Below are positions 33,195 through 41,749 of a stretch of DNA of 46,524 nucleotides, in pieces. Every line of letters begins with the position of its first letter. The first letter of the stretch is position 1. Below the pieces are notes generated by a model, which was given only the letters and a program-made list of their open reading frames with translations, searched no databases and had not been told where the DNA came from. This DNA is from an uncultured Frankineae bacterium. GTDB taxonomy: Bacteria; Actinomycetota; Actinomycetes; Mycobacteriales; SCTD01. The DNA lies in contig CADCUB010000038.1 of the NCBI GenBank assembly GCA_902805775.1, positions 1 through 46,524 on the forward strand, in the 5' to 3' direction. Both the position numbers and the translations under genes were made by a program.

Positions 33195-35165
33195 TCATCC
33201 TCCCTGCACCACAGCGGCGCCACCGCCGTCGACCGTCGTCCCCGCCACGGTGACGGGCTCCCCCGTGTGGTTCAGCACGAACAACCGGTCTCCACGCCGC
33301 ACGACCTCCACCCCCGCCGGCACCGGCGCCGCAGGGGCGACGCCGGCCTCGTGCAGAGCGTCGTCGAGCACGCCGCCCAGCGAGGCGTCGTCGAGCGTGG
33401 TCGCGACGTACCAGGCGGTGCCGTCGCCGTGCCGGTGGCGGGTGACCGCCGGCGTGCCGGGCAGCGGCCCGTCGGCCCACGTCCGCACGGCCTGGGCGCC
33501 GTCGAGGTGCAGCAGCTCGGACCAGGTGCGGCCGGAGCCCCCCTCGGACAGGGCGTGCTGGACACCTGCGGCGAAGGGGAAGAACTCCTCGACCCGCACG
33601 CCGAGCACCTCGCGCAGCGCGCCCGGGTAGCCGCCGAGCCGGATGTGGTCGTTCTCGTCGACGATGCCGCTGAAGGGGCCGACGACCAGGCAGCCGCCGG
33701 TCCGCACGTGGGCGTCCAGCGCCTGGGCCCCCGCGTCGGTCAGCAGGTAGAGGCTGGGCGCCAGCAGCAGGTCGTAACCGCCCAGGTCCTCCTCGGGGTG
33801 GACGAAGTCGACGGTCACCCCCTTGCGCCACAGGGCCTCGTAGACCTGCCGGACCGCGGCGAGGTAGGTGACGTCCTGCGAGGGGTGGCTGTCGAGCTCG
33901 ACGGCCCACCAGCTCTCGTAGTCCCACAGCAGGCCGACGGAGGCCGCCACCGGCGTGCCGGTCACCTCCGCCAGACCGGCCAGCTCGGCGCCGAGCGCCA
34001 CCACCTCGCGCCACAGCTTCGTGTCCGTGCCGCCGTGCGGGAGCATCCCGGAGTGGTACTTCTCGGCGCCGGCGCGGGAGGCGCGCCACTGGAAGAACAT
34101 GATCCCGTCGGCGCCGCGCGCGACGTGGCTGAGCGCGTGCCGCCGCAGCTGGCCCGGGGTCTTCGCCAGGTTCCGGGGCTGCCAGTTGACCGCGCTGGTG
34201 GAGTTCTCCATCAGCAGCCACGGCGCCTGCCGGGCCAGCCCGCGGGTCAGGTCGGCCGACAGCGCCAGCTCCACCTCGGGCGCCGGGTCCTCCCCGATGA
34301 CGTAGTGGTCGTTGGAGACCAGGTCGACCTCGCGCCCCCACGCCAGGTAGTCCAGCGGCTTGAAGCGCGAGGCCATGAAGTTCGTCGTGATCGGCAGGTC
34401 GCTGTGCGCCCGCACGGCGTCGCGCTCGGCGCGGTACAGCTCCAGCAGGGCGTCGGAGCTGAAGCGCCACCAGTCGAGCTGCTGCGTCGGGTTGCGCCAG
34501 GTCGGTGACGCCCGTGGCGGGATGACCTCCTCCCAGTCGCCGTAGCGCTGGCTCCAGAAGGCGGTCCCCCACGCGGTGTTCAGCGCGTCGAGGTCGCCGT
34601 AGCGGGCCTGCAGCCAGGTGCGGAAGGCCGCGGCGCTCGCGTCGCAGTAGCAGTGCGCGACGTGGCAGCCGTACTCGTTGTTGATGTGCCACATGCGCAC
34701 CGCCGGGTGCGCCGCGTAGCGCTCGGCGACCGCCCCGGCCAGGCGGCTCGCCGCCTCCCGGTAGGACGTCGAGCTCGGGCAGTAGGCCTGCCGGCTCCCC
34801 CACCACAGACGGGTGCCGTCCTCGGTGACCGGCAGGCTCTCCGGATGGGCCCGGGAGAACCAGGGCGGAGGCGAGGCCGTCGCGGTCGCCATGTCGATCG
34901 CGATGCCGGCGCCGTGCAGGACCTCGACCACCCGGTCGAGCCAGCCCCACTCGTAGGTGCCCTCACGCGGCTCGAGCAGGGCCCAGCTGAAGATCGCCAG
35001 GCTGACGACGTTGACACCGGCCTCCTGCATGAGCCGCGCGTCCTCGGCCCAGACCTCCTCCGGCCACTGCTCGGGGTTGTAGTCGCCGCCGTACAGCAGG
35101 CCGGGCACGTCCGGCCAGGAGCGAGCGCTCTGACGGGGGTCGGTCGTCGAAGGCTGATCGGTCAT
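33195..35165 (-). CDS. GH42 beta-galactosidase
   Basis: 656 residues, no signal peptide, so it works inside the cell on imported beta-galactosides. LLYGGDYNPEQWPEEVW near the start is typical of GH42. The acid/base is E164 in HINNEYG and the nucleophile E320 in LLMENSTS. A zinc-type Cys cluster may be formed by CHVAHCYC. ATG 35165 has GAGGA seven bases upstream. The first gene of the operon galactosidase / regulator / galactokinase; it starts about 40 bases after its promoter. Confidence 0.94.
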   Translation of the reverse strand: MTDQPSTTDPRQSARSWPDVPGLLYGGDYNPEQWPEEVWAEDARLMQEAGVNVVSLAIFSWALLEPREGTYEWGWLDRVVEVLHGAGIAIDMATATASPPPWFSRAHPESLPVTEDGTRLWWGSRQAYCPSSTSYREAASRLAGAVAERYAAHPAVRMWHINNEYGCHVAHCYCDASAAAFRTWLQARYGDLDALNTAWGTAFWSQRYGDWEEVIPPRASPTWRNPTQQLDWWRFSSDALLELYRAERDAVRAHSDLPITTNFMASRFKPLDYLAWGREVDLVSNDHYVIGEDPAPEVELALSADLTRGLARQAPWLLMENSTSAVNWQPRNLAKTPGQLRRHALSHVARGADGIMFFQWRASRAGAEKYHSGMLPHGGTDTKLWREVVALGAELAGLAEVTGTPVAASVGLLWDYESWWAVELDSHPSQDVTYLAAVRQVYEALWRKGVTVDFVHPEEDLGGYDLLLAPSLYLLTDAGAQALDAHVRTGGCLVVGPFSGIVDENDHIRLGGYPGALREVLGVRVEEFFPFAAGVQHALSEGGSGRTWSELLHLDGAQAVRTWADGPLPGTPAVTRHRHGDGTAWYVATTLDDASLGGVLDDALHEAGVAPAAPVPAGVEVVRRGDRLFVLNHTGEPVTVAGTTVDGGGAAVVQGG

Positions 35166-35211
35166 GGGCCGTCCTCGGGCACGGGCCGCCGGACCCGGCG
35201 GCGGACGCCGC

Positions 35212-35240
35212 AATGTGGCGTCCGGCTGCACAGAAGTCAA
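35212..35240 (-). promoter_or_regulatory. Promoter of the beta-galactosidase operon
   Basis: On the minus strand TTGACT (35240-35235) and CACATT (35217-35212) are 17 bases apart, a strong sigma-70-type match. The start would be near 35205, giving a leader of about 40 bases. The -35 is covered by the candidate operator. Confidence 0.6.
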
Positions 35241-35244
35241 CACT
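35228..35244 (-). promoter_or_regulatory. Candidate regulator operator, left copy
   Basis: The minus strand reads AGTGTTGACTTCTGTGC. It shares AGTGTT-N4-TCTGT-N-C with the copy at 35381-35397, 12 identical bases of 17. It covers the -35 of the beta-galactosidase promoter, a position suited to repression. Confidence 0.45.
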
Positions 35245-35340
35245 TCCGGACATCGGAGCGTCGGTCGGTCGATGTTCTCGCAGTGGACGTGCAAGCAGCG
35301 GCCATCCTGCGGTCGACGCACAGTCGTGACCGCGCCGCGC

Positions 35341-35369
35341 TTGACAGCGGCTCCCGGCGCGGCTGTGAT
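35341..35369 (+). promoter_or_regulatory. Promoter of the galactoside import / alpha-galactosidase operon
   Basis: TTGACA at 35341-35346 and TGTGAT at 35364-35369, 17 bases apart, with a perfect -35. The start would be near 35376, leaving a leader of about 96 bases that begins with the candidate operator. Confidence 0.55.
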
Positions 35370-35380
35370 GCCGATCACCG

Positions 35381-35397
35381 AGTGTTCGGGTCTGTTC
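35381..35397 (+). promoter_or_regulatory. Candidate regulator operator, right copy
   Basis: AGTGTTCGGGTCTGTTC lies just after the predicted transcription start of the plus-strand operon. It matches the left copy at 12 of 17 bases. It also contains a direct repeat TGTTCG with 10-base spacing (35383 and 35393), one helical turn. Confidence 0.45.
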
Positions 35398-35471
35398 GAT
35401 TGCTCCGGCCCTGTCCGCTCCCGTCCCCGTACGACGACGTCCGGTCCCTCGAGCCGCCCAGGAGGCGCCCC

Positions 35472-36803
35472 ATGACCCGCACCCCCGGCCCCCACCCCTT
35501 CGGCTGGTCCTCGCTCGAGCTCGACCGGCGGCGCCTGCTCAAGGGCGCGCTGCTCGGCGCGGCGGCCCTGAGCAGCGGCGGCCTGCTGACCGCCTGCGGC
35601 AGCGACGACAGCGGCTCGGGCGGCGGCGGGGGCGAGGGCGGCGGCGTCGTCAGCATCGGCTCGAACGCCTCCGACGCCACGCCCAAGGCGGCCTACCAGG
35701 CGATGTTCGACCAGTTCACCAGCGACAACGCCGACTACACGACCAAGGTCAACACGGTCGACCACAACACGTTCCAGGAGCAGATCAACAACTACCTGCA
35801 GGGCAAGCCGGACGACGTGTTCACCTGGTTCGCCGGCAACCGCATGAACTTCTTCGCCCAGCAGGGGCTGGCCGGCGACATCTCCGACGTCTGGGAGGAC
35901 GTCGACATGAGCGAGGCCTTCAAGAAGGCCTCCACCGGCGAGGACGGCAAGCAGTACTTCATCCCGGTCTACAACTACCCGTGGGCGGTCTTCTACCGGC
36001 CGAGCCTGTTCGAGGAGAAGGGCTACACGGTCCCGAAGACCCTCGACGAGTACAAGGCGCTCGGGACGCAGATGAAGGCCGACGGCCTGACGCCCATCGG
36101 CTTCGCCGACAAGGACGGCTGGCCCGCGATGGGCACCTTCGACATCCTCAACATGCGGATCAACGGCTTCGAGTTCCACCAGAACCTGCTGGCCGGCGAG
36201 GAGGCCTGGGACAGCAAGGAGGTCAAGGAGGTCTTCAGCACCTGGGCCGAGCTGCTCCCGCTGCACGAGGAGAACGCCCTCGGTCGCACCTGGCAGGAGG
36301 CGGCGCAGAACCTGGTCGCGAAGAAGAGCGGCACCTACCTGCTCGGCTCGTTCCTCGGCCAGCAGTTCGAGGAGGCCGACCGCGAGGACCTCGACTTCTT
36401 CCCGTTCCCGGAGGTCAACCCCGAGCACGGCACCGACTCGATCGACGCCCCCATCGACGGCTTCATGATGTCGGCCGAGCCGGAGAACGAGGCAGGCGCC
36501 AAGGCGCTGCTCCGCTTCCTCGCGACGCCGGCCGCCCAGGACATCTACCTCAAGTCCGATCCCAACAACGTCGGCACCGCCAACGGCGTCTCCACCGAGG
36601 GCTACAACGCGCTGCAGAAGAAGGCGGCCGAGCTCATCGGCTCCACCGACAACATCGCGCAGTTCCTCGACCGCGACACGCGTCCGGACTTCGCGAGCCC
36701 GGTCGTCATCCCCGCGCTGCAGCAGTTCCTGCAGGACCCGAAGGACATCGACGGCGTCACCAAGTCGCTGCAGCAGCAGGCCAAGTCGATCTTCGTGGAC
36801 TGA
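35472..36803 (+). CDS. Sugar ABC transporter substrate-binding lipoprotein (galactoside importer)
   Basis: 443 residues. The N-terminus has DRRRLLKG, close to a twin-arginine signal, then a hydrophobic core and lipobox LTAC with C42, so the protein is probably a lipoprotein exported by Tat. A Gly/Ser linker follows. The mature part is a family-1 extracellular solute receptor (MalE/UgpB-like), for example PVYNYPWAVFYRPSLF and the closing STDNIAQFLDRDTRPDF. Its place before two permeases and an alpha-galactosidase points to raffinose, melibiose or related galactosides. ATG 35472 has AGGAGG seven bases upstream. Confidence 0.92.
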   Translation: MTRTPGPHPFGWSSLELDRRRLLKGALLGAAALSSGGLLTACGSDDSGSGGGGGEGGGVVSIGSNASDATPKAAYQAMFDQFTSDNADYTTKVNTVDHNTFQEQINNYLQGKPDDVFTWFAGNRMNFFAQQGLAGDISDVWEDVDMSEAFKKASTGEDGKQYFIPVYNYPWAVFYRPSLFEEKGYTVPKTLDEYKALGTQMKADGLTPIGFADKDGWPAMGTFDILNMRINGFEFHQNLLAGEEAWDSKEVKEVFSTWAELLPLHEENALGRTWQEAAQNLVAKKSGTYLLGSFLGQQFEEADREDLDFFPFPEVNPEHGTDSIDAPIDGFMMSAEPENEAGAKALLRFLATPAAQDIYLKSDPNNVGTANGVSTEGYNALQKKAAELIGSTDNIAQFLDRDTRPDFASPVVIPALQQFLQDPKDIDGVTKSLQQQAKSIFVD

Positions 36804-36810
36804 GCGCGAC

Positions 36811-37749
36811 ATGAGCGTCGCGACGCCGCCGGCGGTCCCGGCGAAGACCGCATCGGCGGCCCCTCGTCGGCGCGGGTCCCGCAGCTTCTCCCCCCGCGAC
36901 CGGCGGATCCTCATCCTCATGGCCGGCGTGCCGCTGCTGCTGCACGTCGGCCTGGTGTGGGTGCCGTCGCTGCTGTCGGTGGTCCTGTCGTTCACCCGCT
37001 GGAACGGCATCGGCGGACTCGGCACGATCGAGCCGGTCGGGCTCGAGAACTACTCGCAGATCACCACGATCTACACGCCGTTCTGGCCGGCGGTGCAGAA
37101 CAACCTGCTCTGGCTGGCGGTGTTCCTGCTCATCGCCAGCCCGCTGGGCCTGCTGCTGGCCGTGCTGCTCGACAAGGAGATCCGCGGGTCGCGCTTCTAC
37201 CAGAGCGCGCTCTACCTGCCGGTGGTCCTGTCGCTGGCCCTGGTCGGGTTCATCTGGCAGCTCATCTACAGCCCCGACCAGGGTCTGATCAACAACCTGT
37301 TCAGCTCCGACGTCGACTGGTTCGGCGACCAGAGCATCAACATCTGGGCGGTCCTGGTCGCCGCGTCCTGGCGCCACGTCGGCTACATCATGGTGCTCTA
37401 CCTCGCCGGGCTGAAGGGCGTCGACATGGCCCAGCGCGAGGCCGCCAAGATGGACGGCGCCACTGAGGTGCAGACCTTCCGGCACGTCGTCTTCCCGGCG
37501 CTGCGGCCGATCAACGTCGTCGTGCTCGTCGTCACGGTCATCGAGTCGCTGCGGGCCTTCGACCTCGTCTACGTCATCAACCGCGGGCGCAACGGCCTGG
37601 AGCTGCTGTCGGTCCTGATCACCAACAACATCATCGGCGAGGCCAGCCGCATCGGCTTCGGCTCGGCGATCGCCGTGATGCTGCTGGTCATCTCCCTGGG
37701 CTTCATCGTCGTCTACCTGGCGCAGACCTTCCGGAAGGACGCGGCATGA
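36811..37749 (+). CDS. Sugar ABC transporter permease, MalF type
   Basis: 312 residues with six membrane helices and a basic cytoplasmic N-terminus. The ATPase-docking loop EAAKMDGATEVQTFRHVVFPAL begins at E210. It starts seven bases after the receptor stop and overlaps the next permease by four bases (ATGA). No ATPase gene accompanies it. Confidence 0.93.
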   Translation: MSVATPPAVPAKTASAAPRRRGSRSFSPRDRRILILMAGVPLLLHVGLVWVPSLLSVVLSFTRWNGIGGLGTIEPVGLENYSQITTIYTPFWPAVQNNLLWLAVFLLIASPLGLLLAVLLDKEIRGSRFYQSALYLPVVLSLALVGFIWQLIYSPDQGLINNLFSSDVDWFGDQSINIWAVLVAASWRHVGYIMVLYLAGLKGVDMAQREAAKMDGATEVQTFRHVVFPALRPINVVVLVVTVIESLRAFDLVYVINRGRNGLELLSVLITNNIIGEASRIGFGSAIAVMLLVISLGFIVVYLAQTFRKDAA

Positions 37750-38678
37750 CGACGGTCGTCCCGAAGACGTCGAGGTCGGCCTCGGCTCCCTCGCCGAAGA
37801 CGAAGGAGGACAAGGACACGACGCCGCTGCGGCCGGCCCGGGTCTTCCTGCACGCCTGCCTGATCGTCGTCAGCCTGGCCTGGCTGCTGCCGCTGCTGTG
37901 GGCCGCGTACACCTCGCTGCGGCCGTACGACGAGACGGCAGCCAACGGCTACGTCTCGGTCGCGAAGACCCTGACCCTCGAGAACTACCGCAAGGCCTTC
38001 GAGCAGGGCGACCTGGTCCTGCACTTCAAGAACACGATGCTCATCGTGGTGCCCTCGCTCATCCTCATCCTGGCGCTGTCGTCGATGGTCGCGTTCGTGG
38101 TCTCGCGCTTCAAGTTCCGCGGGCAGATCCCGCTGCTCATGCTGTTCACGGCCGGCAACCTGCTGCCGCAGCAGGTCATCATCACGCCGCTCTACCGCAT
38201 CTACCGCGACATGCCGCTGCCCGAGTGGATGAGCGACTCGGGGACGCTGTTCGACTCGTTCTGGGGGATCATCCTCATCCACGTCGCCTTCCAGATCGGC
38301 TTCTGCACCTTCGTGCTCAGCAACTACATGAAGACGCTGCCGGAGGAGCTCACGGAGGCGGCACGGGTCGACGGCGCGTCGGCATGGCGGCAGTACTGGC
38401 AGATCACGCTGCCGCTGTGCCGGGCGCCGATCGCCGCGCTCGCGACGCTCGAGTTCACCTGGGTCTACAACGACTTCTTCTGGGCGCTGGTGCTCATGGT
38501 CAGCGGCGACAAGCGGCCGATCACCTCGGCGCTGAACAACCTGCAGGGCCAGTTCTTCGTCGACAACAACCTGGTCGCCGCCGGCTCGCTGATCGTCGCG
38601 CTGCCGACCGTGCTCATCTACTTCCTGCTCCAGAAGCAGTTCATCGGCGGTCTGACGCTCGGGGCCACCAAGGGATGA
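37746..38678 (+). CDS. Sugar ABC transporter permease, MalG type
   Basis: 310 residues, six helices, with the docking loop TEAARVDGASAWRQYW (E204) and the normal C-terminal FIGGLTLGATKG. It forms a heterodimer with the preceding MalF-like permease. Its ATG overlaps the preceding stop, and its stop overlaps the alpha-galactosidase start (ATGA), so all four genes are translationally coupled. Confidence 0.93.
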   Translation: MTTVVPKTSRSASAPSPKTKEDKDTTPLRPARVFLHACLIVVSLAWLLPLLWAAYTSLRPYDETAANGYVSVAKTLTLENYRKAFEQGDLVLHFKNTMLIVVPSLILILALSSMVAFVVSRFKFRGQIPLLMLFTAGNLLPQQVIITPLYRIYRDMPLPEWMSDSGTLFDSFWGIILIHVAFQIGFCTFVLSNYMKTLPEELTEAARVDGASAWRQYWQITLPLCRAPIAALATLEFTWVYNDFFWALVLMVSGDKRPITSALNNLQGQFFVDNNLVAAGSLIVALPTVLIYFLLQKQFIGGLTLGATKG

Positions 38679-40822
38679 TCCCGGACGACGGCGTCTCCGG
38701 GCTGGCCCACCTGCGCAGCGCCGGGGTCAGCCTGCTGCTCGACGCCCGCGCGCCGGGGCTGCCCTCCGTCGTGGCCTGGGGACCGGACCTCGGCGACGCC
38801 TCCCCTGCCGAGCTCGTGGCGGTGGCCGACGCGGCGGTGCCCGCCGTGGCGCAGTCCGCGCTCGACGTGCCGGTCCCGGTCTCGCTGCTGCCCGAGCGCT
38901 CGCTGGGCTACCGCGGCCGGCCGGGGCTGTCCGGCAGCCGGGCCGGGCGCGACTTCTCGACGGCCTTCGTCCTCGACCGGCTCGAGCCGGACGGCGAGGG
39001 CGGCCTGCTGGTCGCGGCCAGTGACCCGGTCGCGCGCCTGAGCGTGCGGATCGAGCTGCGCCTGCACCCCAGCGGCCTGCTGCAGATGCGGCACCGCCTG
39101 AGCAACGACGGCGACGAGCCGTACGCCCTCGACGAGCTGGCGGCCGTGCTGCCGGTCCCGGCCCGGGCCCGCGAGCTGTTCGACCTCACCGGCCGCTGGC
39201 TGCGCGAGCGCGCACCTCAGCGCCACCCCTTCGTGCAGGGCGCGTTCCTGCGGGAGGGACGCCGCGGGCGCACCGGCTTCGACGCCAGCCTGGTGCTCGC
39301 GGCCGGCACCCCCGGCTTCGGCAACCGCACGGGTGAGGTGTGGGGGGTGCACCTGGGCTGGAGCGGGGACAGCCGGCTGTGGGCCGAGCAGGGCAGCGAC
39401 GGGCACGCGGTCCTCGGTGCAGCCGAGCTGCTCGGCAGCGGCGAGCTCGTCCTCGGTCCCGGGGAGCAGCACCTCACGCCGTCGGTCTTCGCGGCGTACT
39501 CCCGCCGCGGCCTGGACGGCATCGGCGACGCGTTCCACGACCACCTGCGGGCCCGCCCGCACCACCCCCGCACCCCCCGGCCCGTGGTCCTGAACACCTG
39601 GGAAGCGGTCTACTTCGACCACGACCTGGCGCGGCTCACCGCCCTGGCCGACGTCGGCGCGGAGGTCGGCGCCGAGCGCTTCGTGCTCGACGACGGGTGG
39701 TTCCGCGGCCGCCGCGACGACACCGCGGGCCTGGGCGACTGGTACGTCGACCCGCAGGTCTGGCCCGAGGGGCTGACGCCGCTGATCGCGCACGTGCGCT
39801 CGCGCGGGCTCGACTTCGGCCTGTGGGTGGAGCCCGAGATGGTCAACGTCGACTCCGACCTCCACCGCGCCCACCCCGACTGGGTGCTGGGCGTCCCCGG
39901 CCGGATGCCGCCCGCCTGGCGCGACCAGCAGGTGCTCGACCTGACCGTGCCCGAGGCGTGGGAGCACATCCTCGGGCGCCTCGACGCGCTGCTGAGCGAG
40001 AACGACATCGCCTACCTCAAGTGGGACCACAACCGCGACCTCGTCGAGGCGGCCGACCGCGAGGGCCGGCCCGCCGTGCACGCGCAGACGCTGGCCGTCT
40101 ACCGGCTGCTGGACACGCTGCGCGAGCGGCACCCCGGCGTCGAGATCGAGAGCTGCTCGTCCGGCGGCGCCCGCGTCGACCTCGGCATCCTCGAGCGCAC
40201 CGACCGCGTGTGGGGCAGTGACGCCAACGACGCGCTCGAGCGGCAGGGCATCCAGCGGTGGACCTCGCTGCTGCTGCCGCCGGAGCTGGTCGGCTCGCAC
40301 GTCGGGCCGCCGCACGCGCACACCACCGGACGCTCGGCCGGCCTGTCGTTCCGGGTGGGGACGGCGCTGTTCGGCTCGTTCGGCTTCGAGTGGGACCTCA
40401 CGACCACCGACGCCGCCGAGCGCGAGCTGCTCAAGGCGGCGGTCGCCGACTACAAGCGCCTGCGGGAGCTGCTGCACACCGGCCGGCTCGTGCACGCCGA
40501 CGTCCCCGACCCCTCGGCGCTGCTGCACGGCGTCGTCGCCCAGGACGGGAGCACGGCGCTGTTCTGCTACGCCCAGCTGACCTCCTCGGCGTACGAGACG
40601 CCCCCGGCGGTGCTGCTGCCCGGGCTGGACCCCGACCGGCGCTACCGCGTGACGCCGCTGCCGGTCGCCGGCGGCCACCGCGGCATCCAGCGGTCCTCGC
40701 CACCCTGGTGGGACGCCGGGTCCAACGTGCAGAGCGGGCGCACGCTGGCCGTCGCCGGACTGCGCCTGCCGGTGCTCAACCCCGAGCAGGCCCTGCTGCT
40801 GGAGCTGCACGCCGAGTCCTGA
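38675..40822 (+). CDS. GH36 alpha-galactosidase
   Basis: 715 residues, no signal peptide, so it acts on imported substrate in the cytoplasm. An N-terminal beta-sandwich domain (about 1-320) is followed by the barrel: FVLDDGWF, YLKWDHNRD with nucleophile D451, ESCSSGGARVDLG, and VWGSDANDALER with acid D516. A small C-terminal beta domain ends the chain. It should release galactose from raffinose, melibiose or stachyose, feeding the galactokinase encoded on the opposite strand. It is the last gene of the import operon. Confidence 0.94.
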   Translation: MIPDDGVSGLAHLRSAGVSLLLDARAPGLPSVVAWGPDLGDASPAELVAVADAAVPAVAQSALDVPVPVSLLPERSLGYRGRPGLSGSRAGRDFSTAFVLDRLEPDGEGGLLVAASDPVARLSVRIELRLHPSGLLQMRHRLSNDGDEPYALDELAAVLPVPARARELFDLTGRWLRERAPQRHPFVQGAFLREGRRGRTGFDASLVLAAGTPGFGNRTGEVWGVHLGWSGDSRLWAEQGSDGHAVLGAAELLGSGELVLGPGEQHLTPSVFAAYSRRGLDGIGDAFHDHLRARPHHPRTPRPVVLNTWEAVYFDHDLARLTALADVGAEVGAERFVLDDGWFRGRRDDTAGLGDWYVDPQVWPEGLTPLIAHVRSRGLDFGLWVEPEMVNVDSDLHRAHPDWVLGVPGRMPPAWRDQQVLDLTVPEAWEHILGRLDALLSENDIAYLKWDHNRDLVEAADREGRPAVHAQTLAVYRLLDTLRERHPGVEIESCSSGGARVDLGILERTDRVWGSDANDALERQGIQRWTSLLLPPELVGSHVGPPHAHTTGRSAGLSFRVGTALFGSFGFEWDLTTTDAAERELLKAAVADYKRLRELLHTGRLVHADVPDPSALLHGVVAQDGSTALFCYAQLTSSAYETPPAVLLPGLDPDRRYRVTPLPVAGGHRGIQRSSPPWWDAGSNVQSGRTLAVAGLRLPVLNPEQALLLELHAES

Positions 40823-40857
40823 CGTCCGCGGGCGCCGGCACGCCCTACGGTCGGAGC

Positions 40858-41721
40858 ATGAGAGTCGCGTTCCTCGGCCTCGGGCGCATGGGCGTCCTCA
40901 TGGCCGCTCACGTCCTGTCCGCCGGGCACGACCTGGTCGTGTGGAACCGGACCCCCGGTCGCGCCGCGCCCCTGGTCGAGCGCGGCGCGCGCGAGGCGCC
41001 CTCCGTCGGGGCCGCCGTCGCGGGAGCCGACGTCGTCGCCCTCATGCTCTTCGGCCCCGACAGCGTGCGGGAGGTGCTCGCGGAGGTCTGCGCGGCCGCG
41101 CCGCCCGGAACGCTGGTCGTCGACAGCACCACCGTCGGGCCGGAGGCAGCCCGCGAGTTCGCGGCGACGGCGGGAGCGAGCGGCCTGCGCTACATCGACG
41201 CCCCGGTGGCCGGCAGCGTCGGGCCCGCAGCCGACGGGACGCTCGGGGTGCTCGCCGGCGGCTCGCAGGGCGACTACGACGACGCGCTGCCGGTCCTGTC
41301 CCTGTGGGGCGCGCCGGACCGCGTGCGCCGGGTCGGCGAGGTGGGCGCCGGCAGCGCGCTGAAGCTGTGCGTCAACCAGAGCCTGGGCGTGCTCGCGGCC
41401 GGGCTGGGCGAGTCGCTGCGGCTGGGCGCCGACCTCGGCCTGGACCGCGAGCTGCTGCTCGAGGTGCTGGGACGGACCGGCTACGGGTGGTTCCTGGGGC
41501 AGAAGCGCCCGATGCTCGACAGCGGGGACTTCAGCGCCACGACGTTCTCCGTCGACCTGATGGTCAAGGACCTGCGCCTGGCGGTGGACGCCGCGCACGC
41601 CTCGCTGCCGGTCACGGCGGCCTGCGCGGACGCAGCCGCGGCGGCCGCCGACGTGGCGTCCGGCCAGGACTACGCGGTGATCTCGGCGCACCTCGCGGAC
41701 GGCCCGCCCGCCCGCCGCTGA
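40858..41721 (+). CDS. NAD(P)-dependent beta-hydroxyacid dehydrogenase-like oxidoreductase
   Basis: 287 residues. VAFLGLGRMGVLMAAHVLSAGH is the Rossmann motif, VVDSTTVGPEAAREFA and YIDAPVAGSVGPAADGTLGVLAGG follow, and the catalytic lysine is K169 in LKLCVNQ. This is the 3-hydroxyisobutyrate dehydrogenase / glyoxylate reductase group. The true substrate is unclear; members include imine reductases. It begins 35 bases after alpha-galactosidase and ends convergent to proA. Confidence 0.87.
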   Translation: MRVAFLGLGRMGVLMAAHVLSAGHDLVVWNRTPGRAAPLVERGAREAPSVGAAVAGADVVALMLFGPDSVREVLAEVCAAAPPGTLVVDSTTVGPEAAREFAATAGASGLRYIDAPVAGSVGPAADGTLGVLAGGSQGDYDDALPVLSLWGAPDRVRRVGEVGAGSALKLCVNQSLGVLAAGLGESLRLGADLGLDRELLLEVLGRTGYGWFLGQKRPMLDSGDFSATTFSVDLMVKDLRLAVDAAHASLPVTAACADAAAAAADVASGQDYAVISAHLADGPPARR

Positions 41722-41749
41722 TCACGACGGGCGGGACGGCCGGGCGGGC
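41702..41749. terminator. Possible two-way terminator between the dehydrogenase and proA
   Basis: GCCCGCCCG (41702-41710) can pair with 41741-41749, and inside it CCCGCC (41711-41716) with GGCGGG (41730-41735). It spans the short gap between convergent genes and both gene ends. No T tract. Confidence 0.3.

Noticed and set aside
35166-37025. N-terminal extension of the beta-galactosidase frame to 1276 residues
   Set aside because: The extra part is antisense to the sugar-binding lipoprotein and crosses both promoters; ATG 35165 has a ribosome binding site and begins the conserved GH42 sequence.
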